Shown here: positions 15,891 through 23,994 of the stretch, piece after piece | How positions within the stretch are numbered: the first letter of the stretch is position 1 | Layout: each line of letters begins with the position of its first letter | Source of the DNA: Streptomyces flavochromogenes | GTDB taxonomy: Bacteria; Actinomycetota; Actinomycetes; Streptomycetales; Streptomycetaceae | Assembly (NCBI RefSeq): GCF_000717595.1 | Contig: NZ_JNZO01000003.1 | Span: 124,001-188,000 of the forward strand | Direction: 5' to 3' | DNA: 64,000 nucleotides | Notes under the pieces: generated by a model | The model's input: the letters and a program-made list of their open reading frames with translations, nothing else | Told to the model about the DNA's origin: nothing | Databases searched by the model: none | Position numbers and translations under genes: made by a program

Positions 15891-16940
15891 GTGGCGTCCC
15901 ACCGTCGACCCAAGCAGCCGAGCCGCATGCGCGTGACCGTACTCACCGCGACCGCGGCCGCCGCCGTAGCGCTCACCGCCCAGACGGGCGCCCAGGCGGC
16001 CCCCGCCAAGCCCAAGATCGACGAGGTCAAGTCGAAGGTCGACAAGCTGCACCACGAGGCCGAAGAGGCCATCGAGCAGTACAACCAGGCCGAGGAACGC
16101 CGCGGGAAGCTGCAGCAGGAGGTCGGCAACCTCCAGGACAAGGTGGCCCGCGGTCAGCAGGAGCTCAACACCCTGCGCGACCAGATCGGTTCGGTGGCCA
16201 GCGCCCAGTACCGCTCCGGCGGCATCGACCCGGCGCTCCAGCTCTTCCTCTCGGCCGACCCGGACACGTACCTCGACAAGGCGTCCGCGATCGACCAGCT
16301 GAGTGCCCAGCAGGCCGACGTCCTCACCTCGATCCAGTCCAAGCAGCGCAGCCTCGCGCAGCAGCGCGCCGAGGCCACGACGAAGCTCGCCGACCTCGAG
16401 GACGTCCGCAAGGCCCTCGGCGCCAAGAAGAAGAGCTACCAGAGCAAGCTGGCCGATGCGAAGAAGCTCCTCAACACCCTCACCGCGGCCGAGAGGGCCA
16501 AGGTGGAGCAGGAGGAGCGCGCGAAGGAGCAGCGTGCCAGCCGTGACGCCGGCGAGCGCATCGACCTCGGCAACGAGGCCGCCGCCTCCGGCTTCGGCGC
16601 CGCCGCGCTCAGCGCCGCCGCCACCCGGATCGGCATGCCGTACGACCCCGGAGCGGAGGGTCCCGGCTCGTTCGACTGCTCGGGTCTGACCCAGTGGGCC
16701 TACGGCAAGGCCGGCGTCGACCTCACGCGCACCACCTACACCCAGCAGAACGACGGCGTGAAGATCGGCCGCAGCCAGCTCAGGCCCGGCGACCTGGTCT
16801 TCTTCAACAGCCTGTCGCACGTGGGTCTGTACGCGGGCAACAACACGATCCTCCACGCCCCCAAGCCGGGCGCCTACGTCCGCTACGAGTCCATGAACTA
16901 CATGGGCACGTTCCAGTTCGGAGTCCGCATCGGCGGCTGA
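15891..16940 (+). CDS. Secreted NlpC/P60 peptidoglycan endopeptidase (first paralogue)
   Basis: A 349-aa cell-wall D,L-endopeptidase of the RipA/RpfB-partner type. A signal peptide (about 1-37, ending AQA) is followed by a long coiled coil (about 45-215), a linker, and a C-terminal NlpC/P60 domain. The catalytic triad is C263 (FDCSGL), H310 (SHVGLY) and H322 (HAPKPG). The GTG at 15891 is chosen for its AAGGAG site. It shares VASHRR at the N-terminus and YRSGGIDPAL in the coiled-coil region with the next gene, so the two are paralogues. The coiled coil may serve autoinhibition or FtsX-type activation, as inferred from the family. Confidence 0.93.
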   Translation: MASHRRPKQPSRMRVTVLTATAAAAVALTAQTGAQAAPAKPKIDEVKSKVDKLHHEAEEAIEQYNQAEERRGKLQQEVGNLQDKVARGQQELNTLRDQIGSVASAQYRSGGIDPALQLFLSADPDTYLDKASAIDQLSAQQADVLTSIQSKQRSLAQQRAEATTKLADLEDVRKALGAKKKSYQSKLADAKKLLNTLTAAERAKVEQEERAKEQRASRDAGERIDLGNEAAASGFGAAALSAAATRIGMPYDPGAEGPGSFDCSGLTQWAYGKAGVDLTRTTYTQQNDGVKIGRSQLRPGDLVFFNSLSHVGLYAGNNTILHAPKPGAYVRYESMNYMGTFQFGVRIGG

Positions 16941-17005
16941 CCCGCCGCGACGCGACCCGCGCCGAACCGCCCAATCGGGTGGTTCCCCGCGACGCGAGCT
17001 GACCT

Positions 17006-17045
17006 GACGCCCCGCCGGTGACCTTGTGATCTCCGGCGGGGCGTC
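17006..17045 (+). terminator. Terminator between the two NlpC/P60 genes
   Basis: A 13-bp perfect stem (17006-17018 with 17033-17045), 14-nt loop, followed by ACTTT. It separates the two paralogues into different transcripts. Confidence 0.8.
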
Positions 17046-17138
17046 ACTTTGTGTGCCCGGCGCCTTCGTTGGACGCGGAGTGATCAGCGGCTACTGTCTG
17101 CCGCGCCAGTCTGCGTCGAGCCGAACGGAGTGCGATTC

Positions 17139-18149
17139 GTGGCGTCCCACCGCCGATCCGCCAGGGTCACCGTCCTCACCGCCGCCGCGGCCACCGCCGC
17201 GGCGACCCTCGGGGCCGTCCCCGCGAGCGCCGACCCCGGGGCCGGATCCGCGGCCACCCGTGCCCGGGTGGACCGCCTCTTCGAGGAGGCCGAGAAGGCC
17301 ACCGAGGGCTACAACCGGGCGGACGAGAAGGCGGACGCGCTGCGCCGGACGGTCTCCCAGGCCCAGGACGGCCTCGCCCGGGGCCAGGAGCGCATCAACC
17401 ACATGCGGGGCGCGCTCGGTTCGGTCGCCGGAGCCCAGTACCGGTCCGGCGGCATCGACCCCGCCCTCGCCCTGCTGCTCTCCTCCGACCCGGACACCTA
17501 CCTCGACCGGGCCTCCGCGCTCGACCGGATCACCGCCCGTCAGGGAGCCGCGCTCGGTGAGCTCCGGCGGGAGCAGCGCCGGCTGAGCCAGAAGCGGTCC
17601 GAGGCCCGGACGGCGCTGGTCGAGCTGGAGCGCAGCCGGGCCGAGGTCGCCCGCCACAAGCGCGTCGTCGAGGGCAAGCTCGCCGAGGCCCGCCGGGTCC
17701 TCGCCGGCCTCACCGCCGAGGAGCGCGCCGACTTCGACCGGGCCTCGCGCTCCGGCGGCCGCGCGGAGGAGCTGCCGCCGGTGCCCGAGGCCGCGCCGGG
17801 CTCCTCACGGGCCGCCGCCGCGGTGATCGCCGCCCGCAGCGCGGTCGGCAAGCCGTACGTGTGGGGGGCGACCGGCCCCTCCGCGTTCGACTGCTCGGGC
17901 CTGATGGTCTGGTCGTACGGGAAGGCCGGGATCAGCCTGCCGCGGACCTCCTCCGCGCAGCGGTACGCGGGCCGGCGGGTGCCGCTCTCACAGGCACAGC
18001 CCGGTGACCTCGTCACGTACCGCGGCGACGCCAGCCATGTGGGGATCTACGCCGGGAACGGCCAGGTCATCCACGCCCCCTACCCGGGCGCGCGGGTCCG
18101 CTACGACCCCGTGAACATGATGTCGCACGTGACGGTGACCCGGGTCTGA
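17139..18149 (+). CDS. Secreted NlpC/P60 peptidoglycan endopeptidase (second paralogue)
   Basis: A 336-aa secreted hydrolase with the same plan as its neighbour: signal peptide (about 1-31, ending ASA), coiled coil (about 38-200), and an NlpC/P60 domain with C252 (FDCSGL), H300 (SHVGIY) and H312 (HAPYPG). It differs by a shorter linker and many Lys-to-Arg replacements. The GTG at 17139 follows CGGAG. It has its own promoter region after a terminator, so dosage or condition-specific use is likely. It should cleave the D-Glu to mDAP bond, an inference from the family. Confidence 0.93.
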   Translation: MASHRRSARVTVLTAAAATAAATLGAVPASADPGAGSAATRARVDRLFEEAEKATEGYNRADEKADALRRTVSQAQDGLARGQERINHMRGALGSVAGAQYRSGGIDPALALLLSSDPDTYLDRASALDRITARQGAALGELRREQRRLSQKRSEARTALVELERSRAEVARHKRVVEGKLAEARRVLAGLTAEERADFDRASRSGGRAEELPPVPEAAPGSSRAAAAVIAARSAVGKPYVWGATGPSAFDCSGLMVWSYGKAGISLPRTSSAQRYAGRRVPLSQAQPGDLVTYRGDASHVGIYAGNGQVIHAPYPGARVRYDPVNMMSHVTVTRV

Positions 18150-18286
18150 GGCGGATTCCGGCCAGGGTCCGAGGAGAGTCCCGGCCGGGGCCGGGCCGCG
18201 TCTGAGTCCGCTTCCGGCCGGGGCCGGCCAGGGTTCGGGACCGGGCCGGAGGCGGTTCCCGTCGATCCGACCGTACGATCGGAGGC

Positions 18287-19516
18287 GTGGCAGGTCAGGG
18301 GTGTGGCGCGCGGAGGCCGACGACGGCCTGCCTGACGGCCCTGCTGCTCGTGCTCGTGGGGCTCGTCGGCTGCGGCGCGCGCGCCGACCAGCCCGCCGAC
18401 ACGGCCGCCCGGGAGATACAGGGGCTCCTCGACCGGCACGCCAGGGCACTCCTCGACCGTGACCAGCCCGGCTACCTCGCCGCCGTCGACCCCTCGTACG
18501 CCCCGACCGCCCTCACCGTCTTCCGGCGCCTCGCGACGGTTCCCGTCGGCGGCTGGACCTACCGGCTCACCGGGGTCGACCGCACGGCCACCGACCGCGT
18601 CACCGTCCGCGCCGACCTCGGCTACCGGCTCGACGGCCACGACAAGCGGCCCGTCACCGGCGCCCGGGTCCTCGACCTGACCGAGAGGGACGGACGCTGG
18701 TACGTGACCGGCGACCGTCCGGCACAGGGCGCGCCCCGGCATCTCTGGGAGCAGGGCGACGTGGCGACCGTCCGGGGTGCCCGCTCGCTCGTCCTCGGCG
18801 TCGGCCAGAGGCCCGAGCGGCTCCGTGAGATCGCCGCGGCGGCGGACCGGGCCGTTCCCGCCGTGTCCGCGGCCTGGCCCGTCGAGTGGGCCCGTGACGT
18901 GGTGGTCCTCGTCCCCGGGTCGCTGGCGGGGATGGGGGAGCTGCTCGGGGCGCCGGGGGACTCCTACCGGGGCATCGCCGCCGTCACCACGGGGGAGACC
19001 CGGGGCGGCGCGGACGCCCCCGCGGACCGGGTGATCGTGAACCCGGAGGCGTACGGGGTCCTCGGCGAGTTCGGCCGGCAGCTCGTCCTCACCCACGAGA
19101 CCGTCCATGTCGCCACCCGTGCCGCCACCACCCCGTCGACCCCGGTCTGGCTCTCCGAGGGCTTCGCCGACTGGGTCGGCTACCGGGACGCCGACCGCAC
19201 CGCCGCCCAGGCCGCCCCCGAACTGCGCCGCGCGGTCCGCGCGGGTGAGCCGCCCGCCCGGCTCCCGGACGATCCCGACTTCGCCTTCGGCGGGGACGCC
19301 GAGGCGCTGGCCCGGGCGTACGAGGGCGGCTGGCTGGCCTGCGAGCTGATCGCGGACCGCTGGGGCGAGACGAAGCTGACCGACTTCTATCGTGCGGTGG
19401 GCGCGCATCCGGGCCGGGAAGGCGCCGTGGAGAAGGCCCTCCAGGTGGTCCTCGACACCACTCCGGAGGAGTTCACCGCCGACTGGCGGGAGTACCTGGG
19501 GAAGCGGCTGGGGTAG
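18287..19516 (+). CDS. Lipoprotein with gluzincin-like HExxH motif
   Basis: A 409-aa exported protein. The lipobox gives lipidated C29 (LVGC). The N-terminal half resembles nuclear-transport-factor-like beta folds. The C-terminal half carries H270-E-T-V-H274 followed by WLSEGFADWVGY, the arrangement of gluzincin (peptidase MA) zinc proteases with a glutamate as third ligand. A cell-surface protease is therefore plausible, but no substrate is known. No spaced Shine-Dalgarno exists (GGAGG is only 1 nt away); TACGAT at 18274-18279 lies 7 nt before the GTG, predicting a leaderless mRNA. Confidence 0.8.
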   Translation: MAGQGCGARRPTTACLTALLLVLVGLVGCGARADQPADTAAREIQGLLDRHARALLDRDQPGYLAAVDPSYAPTALTVFRRLATVPVGGWTYRLTGVDRTATDRVTVRADLGYRLDGHDKRPVTGARVLDLTERDGRWYVTGDRPAQGAPRHLWEQGDVATVRGARSLVLGVGQRPERLREIAAAADRAVPAVSAAWPVEWARDVVVLVPGSLAGMGELLGAPGDSYRGIAAVTTGETRGGADAPADRVIVNPEAYGVLGEFGRQLVLTHETVHVATRAATTPSTPVWLSEGFADWVGYRDADRTAAQAAPELRRAVRAGEPPARLPDDPDFAFGGDAEALARAYEGGWLACELIADRWGETKLTDFYRAVGAHPGREGAVEKALQVVLDTTPEEFTADWREYLGKRLG

Positions 19517-19543
19517 GGCCGGCCGGCCGGCGGGTTCGGGTGG

Positions 19544-20158
19544 TCAGGGAGTCTCCGGCGGTTCAGGGACGGGCGGCTCCCGGCCCTCGAGTTCGGCCAG
19601 TGCCTCCGTCAGCCACGCCTTCTCGGCCGTGCCCGTCGCGCGGGCGATCCACAGCATGCCCCGGCGGAAGAGGTCGGGCTCCCGCTCGGCGACGACCGGG
19701 GTCCCGTCCTCGTAGAAGAAGCTGGCGGGGGTGTTCAGGAACTCCTGGCGGCGCCGCAGCACGGCCGCCTGATCCGCCGGGTCGGGCAGGTGGCCGAGGA
19801 AGGAGAGCAGCGTGAAGAAGCGCTGGCCGTCGGTGATCTCGGCGTCCTTGGGGGCGCGCAGCCGGGCGAGCAGCTCCCGGCGTCCGTCGGCGGTGAGCGA
19901 GAGGGTCCGGCGCGGGGCGGCGCTCGCGCCGGGTTCCGTACGGCTGTCCACCAGGCCGTTCTTCACCAGGCGGGTGATCGCCGGGTAGAGGGCGCCGTCG
20001 CTGACGGGGCGCACATGACCGCTGAGGCCGTGGATGCGTTCCTTCAGCTCGTAGCCGTGCAGGGGCTTCTCGTACAGGAAGCCCAGGATCGACAGCTCCA
20101 GCACCGGGCGGCCTCCTTCGTGCGCGTTGTTCGTGCTTGTCGTCGGACCGGTCGCCAT
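19544..20158 (-). CDS. PadR-family transcriptional regulator
   Basis: A 204-aa PadR protein: winged helix with the LSILGFLYEKPLHGYELKERI signature near residues 20-42 and the DGALYPAITRLVKNGLV recognition region, then a C-terminal dimerisation helix domain. It diverges from a MATE transporter gene with a large palindrome in the 59-bp gap, the usual arrangement for a local repressor that also controls itself. The inducer is unknown but is presumably a transporter substrate. The start is taken at ATG 20158; another start further in is possible because no Shine-Dalgarno is seen. Confidence 0.88.
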   Translation of the reverse strand: MATGPTTSTNNAHEGGRPVLELSILGFLYEKPLHGYELKERIHGLSGHVRPVSDGALYPAITRLVKNGLVDSRTEPGASAAPRRTLSLTADGRRELLARLRAPKDAEITDGQRFFTLLSFLGHLPDPADQAAVLRRRQEFLNTPASFFYEDGTPVVAEREPDLFRRGMLWIARATGTAEKAWLTEALAELEGREPPVPEPPETP

Positions 20159-20162
20159 GCTA

Positions 20163-20205
20163 CCTCTTTTCGATGTGCCTCGAATCGAGGTACATCGAAA
20201 AGAGG
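20163..20205. promoter_or_regulatory. 43-bp near-perfect palindrome, probable PadR operator
   Basis: Arms 20163-20183 and 20185-20205 are reverse complements with one mismatch (20177 against 20191), centred on A20184. It contains the ATGT/ACAT half-sites favoured by PadR proteins and a nested CCTCGA/TCGAGG. It lies between the divergent padR and MATE starts. Confidence 0.8.
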
Positions 20206-20217
20206 GGGCTCTCGTTC

Positions 20218-21642
20218 ATGTCCGCGCACCGCCGTACGCTCGTCCGGCTCGCCCGCCCGGTCTATCTCGAACTCCTCGCCGGCGTCGCCGCCGGCGTCAT
20301 CAACGTCATCTGGGTCGCCCGGCTCGGCGGAGACGCCGTCGCCGCCGTCGCGGTCGCCACCAACGTCGAGAACCTGCTGCTCGGCGTCGTCCTCGTGGCG
20401 GGTTCCGGCACCACCGTGCTCGTCGCCCGCGCCCGCGGCGCCGACGACCCGGCCGCCGTCCGCGCCGCCGTCCGCGGCGGGGCCGCCCTCGGTGTTCTGC
20501 TCGTGCCACCCGTGGCCGTCGGCGGGTACCTGCTGCGCGAACCGCTCGCCGCCCTGCTGCTCGGCGGCCAGGACCACCCCGCCCACGCCCTGGCCACCGC
20601 CTACTTCGCCGTCTCGCTCCCCGGCACCGCCGTCTTCTTCGCCGTCAACGTCCTCGACGGGATCCTCAAGGGCGCGGGCGACACCCGCACCCCCATGCGG
20701 CTCGCCTTCCTCGCCAACGGACTGATCCTGGTCCTCGATCCCCTGCTCATCCAGGCGTACGGGGTGCGGGGCGCCGCCCTCGCCACCGTGACCGGCCGGG
20801 CCGTCGCGCTCGCCGCAGGGCTGCTCGTCCTCCGCCGCAACCCGCTGGTCAGGGCCGCCCGCGCGGTCGGTCCGGCCGAGCGGACCGCCGCCGCCCTGCG
20901 CCGTACCGTCGCCACCGGTCTGCCCATGGGTGTCGACTTCGCTGTCCGGATGGCGGGTGCGCTGGCGCTCGTCTCCGTCGTGGCCCGGCTCGGCGTCACC
21001 GAGATCGCCGCCTACGGCATCGCCACCAAGGCCATGTACGTCGCGACCATGGCGTTCTACGCCGTCCGGCAGGCCGCCGCCATCCACAGTGCGCATCTCC
21101 TCGGGAGCGCGCAGGCGGCGGGGCGAGGGCCCGCCGAGGAGCTCGGGCGCGGGCGACGGCCCGAGCCCCGCCTCGACGAGCGCCGCGCCGTCGGACGCCA
21201 GGCCCTGCTGCTCGGGGGCGTCCTCGGCGCCGGGGCAGCCGTGCTGCTGTTCCTCGGCGCGGGACCCGTCATGCGGATCTTCGGCGCCGAACCGGAGGTG
21301 GCGGAGGCGGGCACGCTCTTCTTGCGCTGCCTCGGCCCCCATCTGCTGCTCATGGGCGGGTTCATCGCGCTCGCGGGAGTCTTCGAGGGCACCGGCGGGA
21401 GCCCGTACCTCGCCCGGATCACGATCGCGGGCGTCCTCGTCCAGCTGCCGCTCGCCCACGGCCTCTCGGGGCTCGGACTGCCCGGGATCTGCCTGGCCAT
21501 GGGCCTCGCGACAGCGGCCCAGTGCGCGGCCCTCGGTCTCCTGTACCGCCGTACCCTCGGCAGCGCTCGGGAGCGGCGCGGCCACGGGGACGCCTCGCAC
21601 GCGAATCGGCCGCCGGCAGAGGCCGACGGCCGATTCGGATGA
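20218..21642 (+). CDS. MATE-family efflux transporter
   Basis: A 474-aa multidrug and toxin extrusion protein with twelve predicted helices in two homologous halves, of the DinF-like branch. It exports organic compounds using a cation gradient; the substrate is unknown. The start is at MSAHRR (20218) with GAGGGGG 9 nt upstream; earlier in-frame ATGs lie inside the operator and give a non-membrane N-terminus. A short hydrophilic loop with Arg/Gly-rich sequence (about 305-322) links the halves. The divergent PadR gene suggests substrate-induced expression. Confidence 0.92.
   Translation: MSAHRRTLVRLARPVYLELLAGVAAGVINVIWVARLGGDAVAAVAVATNVENLLLGVVLVAGSGTTVLVARARGADDPAAVRAAVRGGAALGVLLVPPVAVGGYLLREPLAALLLGGQDHPAHALATAYFAVSLPGTAVFFAVNVLDGILKGAGDTRTPMRLAFLANGLILVLDPLLIQAYGVRGAALATVTGRAVALAAGLLVLRRNPLVRAARAVGPAERTAAALRRTVATGLPMGVDFAVRMAGALALVSVVARLGVTEIAAYGIATKAMYVATMAFYAVRQAAAIHSAHLLGSAQAAGRGPAEELGRGRRPEPRLDERRAVGRQALLLGGVLGAGAAVLLFLGAGPVMRIFGAEPEVAEAGTLFLRCLGPHLLLMGGFIALAGVFEGTGGSPYLARITIAGVLVQLPLAHGLSGLGLPGICLAMGLATAAQCAALGLLYRRTLGSARERRGHGDASHANRPPAEADGRFG
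21602..21637. terminator. Hairpin at the 3' end of the MATE gene
   Basis: An 11-bp perfect stem (21602-21612 with 21627-21637) lying inside the last codons of the MATE gene, before the convergent secreted-protein gene. No U-tract, so termination is only probable. Confidence 0.5.
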
Positions 21643-21688
21643 TCCGGGGCCGGTCCCGCGGGAACGGAGCGGCGGCCCGCGGGCGCGG

Positions 21689-22072
21689 CTAGCGGGAGAG
21701 CTTGGGCGTGGCCTTGATCAGGGCGCCGTTGTTCCCGTTCAGCAGCTTTCCGTAGCAACGGCCCTGGCTGCCGACGGAGAAGACGTACGACCTGGTCTGG
21801 CCCGAGGCGATGACGAACGGAGTCTCGTCGCCGAACCACCGGCCGTTGTCGCAGTACAGGTTGAAGTCGACCTTCGCCGGGTTGCCGGACTTCTTGTAGT
21901 ACTGGATGCGGTAACCCTTCGGGTCCACGTTCAGGCAGACGCTGCCGCCGTCAGGAGTCGTGGAGCAGACCGTGGTCGGGGCGGCCTGAGCGGTGGAGCC
22001 GAAAGCCGCCATGGCGCCGACCACGGCAGCGGTGGAAAGTCCGACGGTCACCGCGTGACGAATGAAAGACAT
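21689..22072 (-). CDS. Small secreted four-cysteine protein
   Basis: I do not recognise a family. The 127-aa protein has a clear Sec signal peptide with cleavage after A30 (AQA). The mature part of about 97 residues has four cysteines (C36, C46, C74, C106), likely two disulfides, and is rich in aromatic and Gly/Asn residues, suggesting a compact beta-structure. The ATG at 22072 follows GGGAGAG. A TACGAT on the minus strand (22119-22124) and an 8-bp hairpin (22088-22095 with 22107-22114) mark its promoter and leader. It is convergent with the MATE gene; function unknown. Confidence 0.75.
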   Translation of the reverse strand: MSFIRHAVTVGLSTAAVVGAMAAFGSTAQAAPTTVCSTTPDGGSVCLNVDPKGYRIQYYKKSGNPAKVDFNLYCDNGRWFGDETPFVIASGQTRSYVFSVGSQGRCYGKLLNGNNGALIKATPKLSR

Positions 22073-22448
22073 GTTCTCTCCCCTGTGTGCTGTCGTCCCT
22101 CGGGGGCGACAGCACAAGATCGTATGTCCGTCTTTCGAGCGTCTGCTCGACTCTCGTCCCGAGTGGGCGCATTCACGCCATTCCTGCGTCGCCGTCCCCT
22201 GTGGTATCGGGTGGCGGAAGGGGCTTGATCTCTCGGTGCTTCCGGCGGAGTCGGGTCCGTGTCCGCGTCCACCGACTTGACGAACCATGCCGATGGGGAG
22301 GGGTGCGGGGCCGTCGATGATCTTGAATCTGGCGGCCCCGAAGGGGTGGCGTGGTGTGCTGGTTGGCCGAAATCCGCTCCTTTGGCGGCTTCTCGACGCC
22401 CTGGTCGGTGGAGGGGCGGCGGCGTTCACGCCGCACCTCAGGGGCGGG
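22073..22448. other. Intergenic region with no supported gene
   Basis: The right-hand part holds the promoter and leader of the secreted-protein gene. The remainder, about 22130-22448, shows no reading frame with a convincing start site or protein-like composition and no clear structured element. Confidence 0.5.
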
Positions 22449-23915
22449 CTACCGCGAGCCCTTCCCGTCGCCGGCCAGCCTGAGCAGGGTGATGCCGTCC
22501 CGTGTCTCGACGACCCGGTAGCCGGGGACGCCCGGGTCGGCCGATTCCAGGGCCTTGCCCGTCGGACACTCCGGGTCGGACGTGTCGGCGACGTCGTATA
22601 TCAGCCACTCGGGCCGCTCCTTCGGGGGGAAGGAGCGGGGGAACAGGCACACCTCGCTCACGGAGGCCCGGTCGGCGAGCTGGGCGGCCAGGCGATTCGA
22701 CGCTGCCACGGTCGCGCCGTCGGGGATCTTCCCGAGCAGCTCGTCCGACGTCCTGACGTAGGCGGAGTCGCTCCACGTCCGTGGCAGTACGACCTCGTGC
22801 AGGGGATGGGTGACGAGCGTGACGCTCGTGGCCACCGCGCCGACGACGCAGGCGGGCAGGAGCCTCCGCGCGGTCACGCCGTTCGCCACCGTGTGAACGG
22901 CGGCTGCGAAGGCGATGGGCATGAGGACCGCGCTGTAGTGGAAGTCCATCCCCCAGTAGAAGGGGTTCGATCCCGTGAAGCGCCAGGCCAGCGTCGGCAG
23001 GGCGACCAGCAGGATCGGCGACCGGAGGGCCAGGAAGCCCGTCGGGGCGACGATCATGAGGAGCGTCAGCCACTTGACCGGGGGCCAGAGGGCTCCGGCG
23101 GCCTGCGCCAGCATGCCGACCTCTTCGGCGGTCTCGGGCGGCAGATAGGCGAACTGCCCGAGGGGATTGAAGTGCGGAAGGATCACCAGCATCTCCAGCG
23201 CCGTCGCGCCGGCTCCGAAGGCGGCGACGGCGAGCCCCGTCACCCGCGGTCCCTTCCACGCCACGTAGGCGCCGATCGCGGCGACCGTGAGCCCCAGATC
23301 CTCCTTGACCAGCACCAGCGGCAGGGACCAGAGGGCGGCCGCGCGCCAGTTCTTCCGACCGGCGGCACAGAGCGAGAGGGACAGGAGCGGCACCGCGAAG
23401 GAGACTTCGTGGAAGTCGAAGAAGATGAGTGCGGCAATTCCCCAGGATGCGCCGTAGGAAACTCCGACCCAATAGGCGAAGTTCTGTCCTCCGGCTTTGT
23501 GTGCCCATTTCATCAGGGGAACTATGGAAAACGCCACGAGGGCTGCCTGACAGACGAGCAGCGTGTAACTGGACGGGAATGCCTTGTATAGGGGGGCGAG
23601 CAGCGCGAGGATCGGATGGAAATGGTCCCCGAGCGTGTTGTATGTGGGCCCCTTGAGGTCGGAGTAGGGGGCGGAGAACTCGGAGTAGGACCTCACGATC
23701 TGGGTGAAGATGCCCAGGTCGTACCCCGTGGTGAGGTTCGCCGCGTGGCGCCGTGCCGACAGGAGGAGATAGATGAGGAAGAAAGTGCCGGAAACCAGGA
23801 GGAGGGATTTCCCCGATATGCCGGCCGAGGTTTCGGGTGCATTCTCCGCGACGGTGCCCTCGCCGCTCTTCCCGTGCCGCTGAAGCGTGTCGACCGAGAG
23901 AATCGAGTTGTTCAT
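22449..23915 (-). CDS. DUF2079 polytopic membrane protein
   Basis: A 488-aa protein with about ten membrane helices and a C-terminal extracytoplasmic domain of about 110 residues. The N-terminal signature YDLGIFTQIVRSY and the DHFHPILALLAPLY segment (acidic and histidine residues in the first loop) mark DUF2079, a family related to GT-C glycosyltransferases. It may transfer a sugar from a polyprenyl donor, but this is inference. The start is uncertain: ATG 23915 has no clear Shine-Dalgarno and GTG 23963 is in frame. It precedes no other gene on its strand for 376 bp and follows the GT87 gene, with which it may form an operon. Confidence 0.8.
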   Translation of the reverse strand: MNNSILSVDTLQRHGKSGEGTVAENAPETSAGISGKSLLLVSGTFFLIYLLLSARRHAANLTTGYDLGIFTQIVRSYSEFSAPYSDLKGPTYNTLGDHFHPILALLAPLYKAFPSSYTLLVCQAALVAFSIVPLMKWAHKAGGQNFAYWVGVSYGASWGIAALIFFDFHEVSFAVPLLSLSLCAAGRKNWRAAALWSLPLVLVKEDLGLTVAAIGAYVAWKGPRVTGLAVAAFGAGATALEMLVILPHFNPLGQFAYLPPETAEEVGMLAQAAGALWPPVKWLTLLMIVAPTGFLALRSPILLVALPTLAWRFTGSNPFYWGMDFHYSAVLMPIAFAAAVHTVANGVTARRLLPACVVGAVATSVTLVTHPLHEVVLPRTWSDSAYVRTSDELLGKIPDGATVAASNRLAAQLADRASVSEVCLFPRSFPPKERPEWLIYDVADTSDPECPTGKALESADPGVPGYRVVETRDGITLLRLAGDGKGSR

Positions 23916-23994
23916 GTCAGCAGAAGAACCTAACGGGAAGGCAAAGGTGCCCCAGGGTAGCACCAGTGCGTATCGGTGTTCGGGCCACTACCGC

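Noticed and set aside
22073..22448. Possible small gene between the secreted protein and DUF2079 genes
   Set aside because: Frames there lack ribosome sites and conserved-looking sequence; the long minus-strand frame is just an N-terminal over-extension of the secreted-protein gene.
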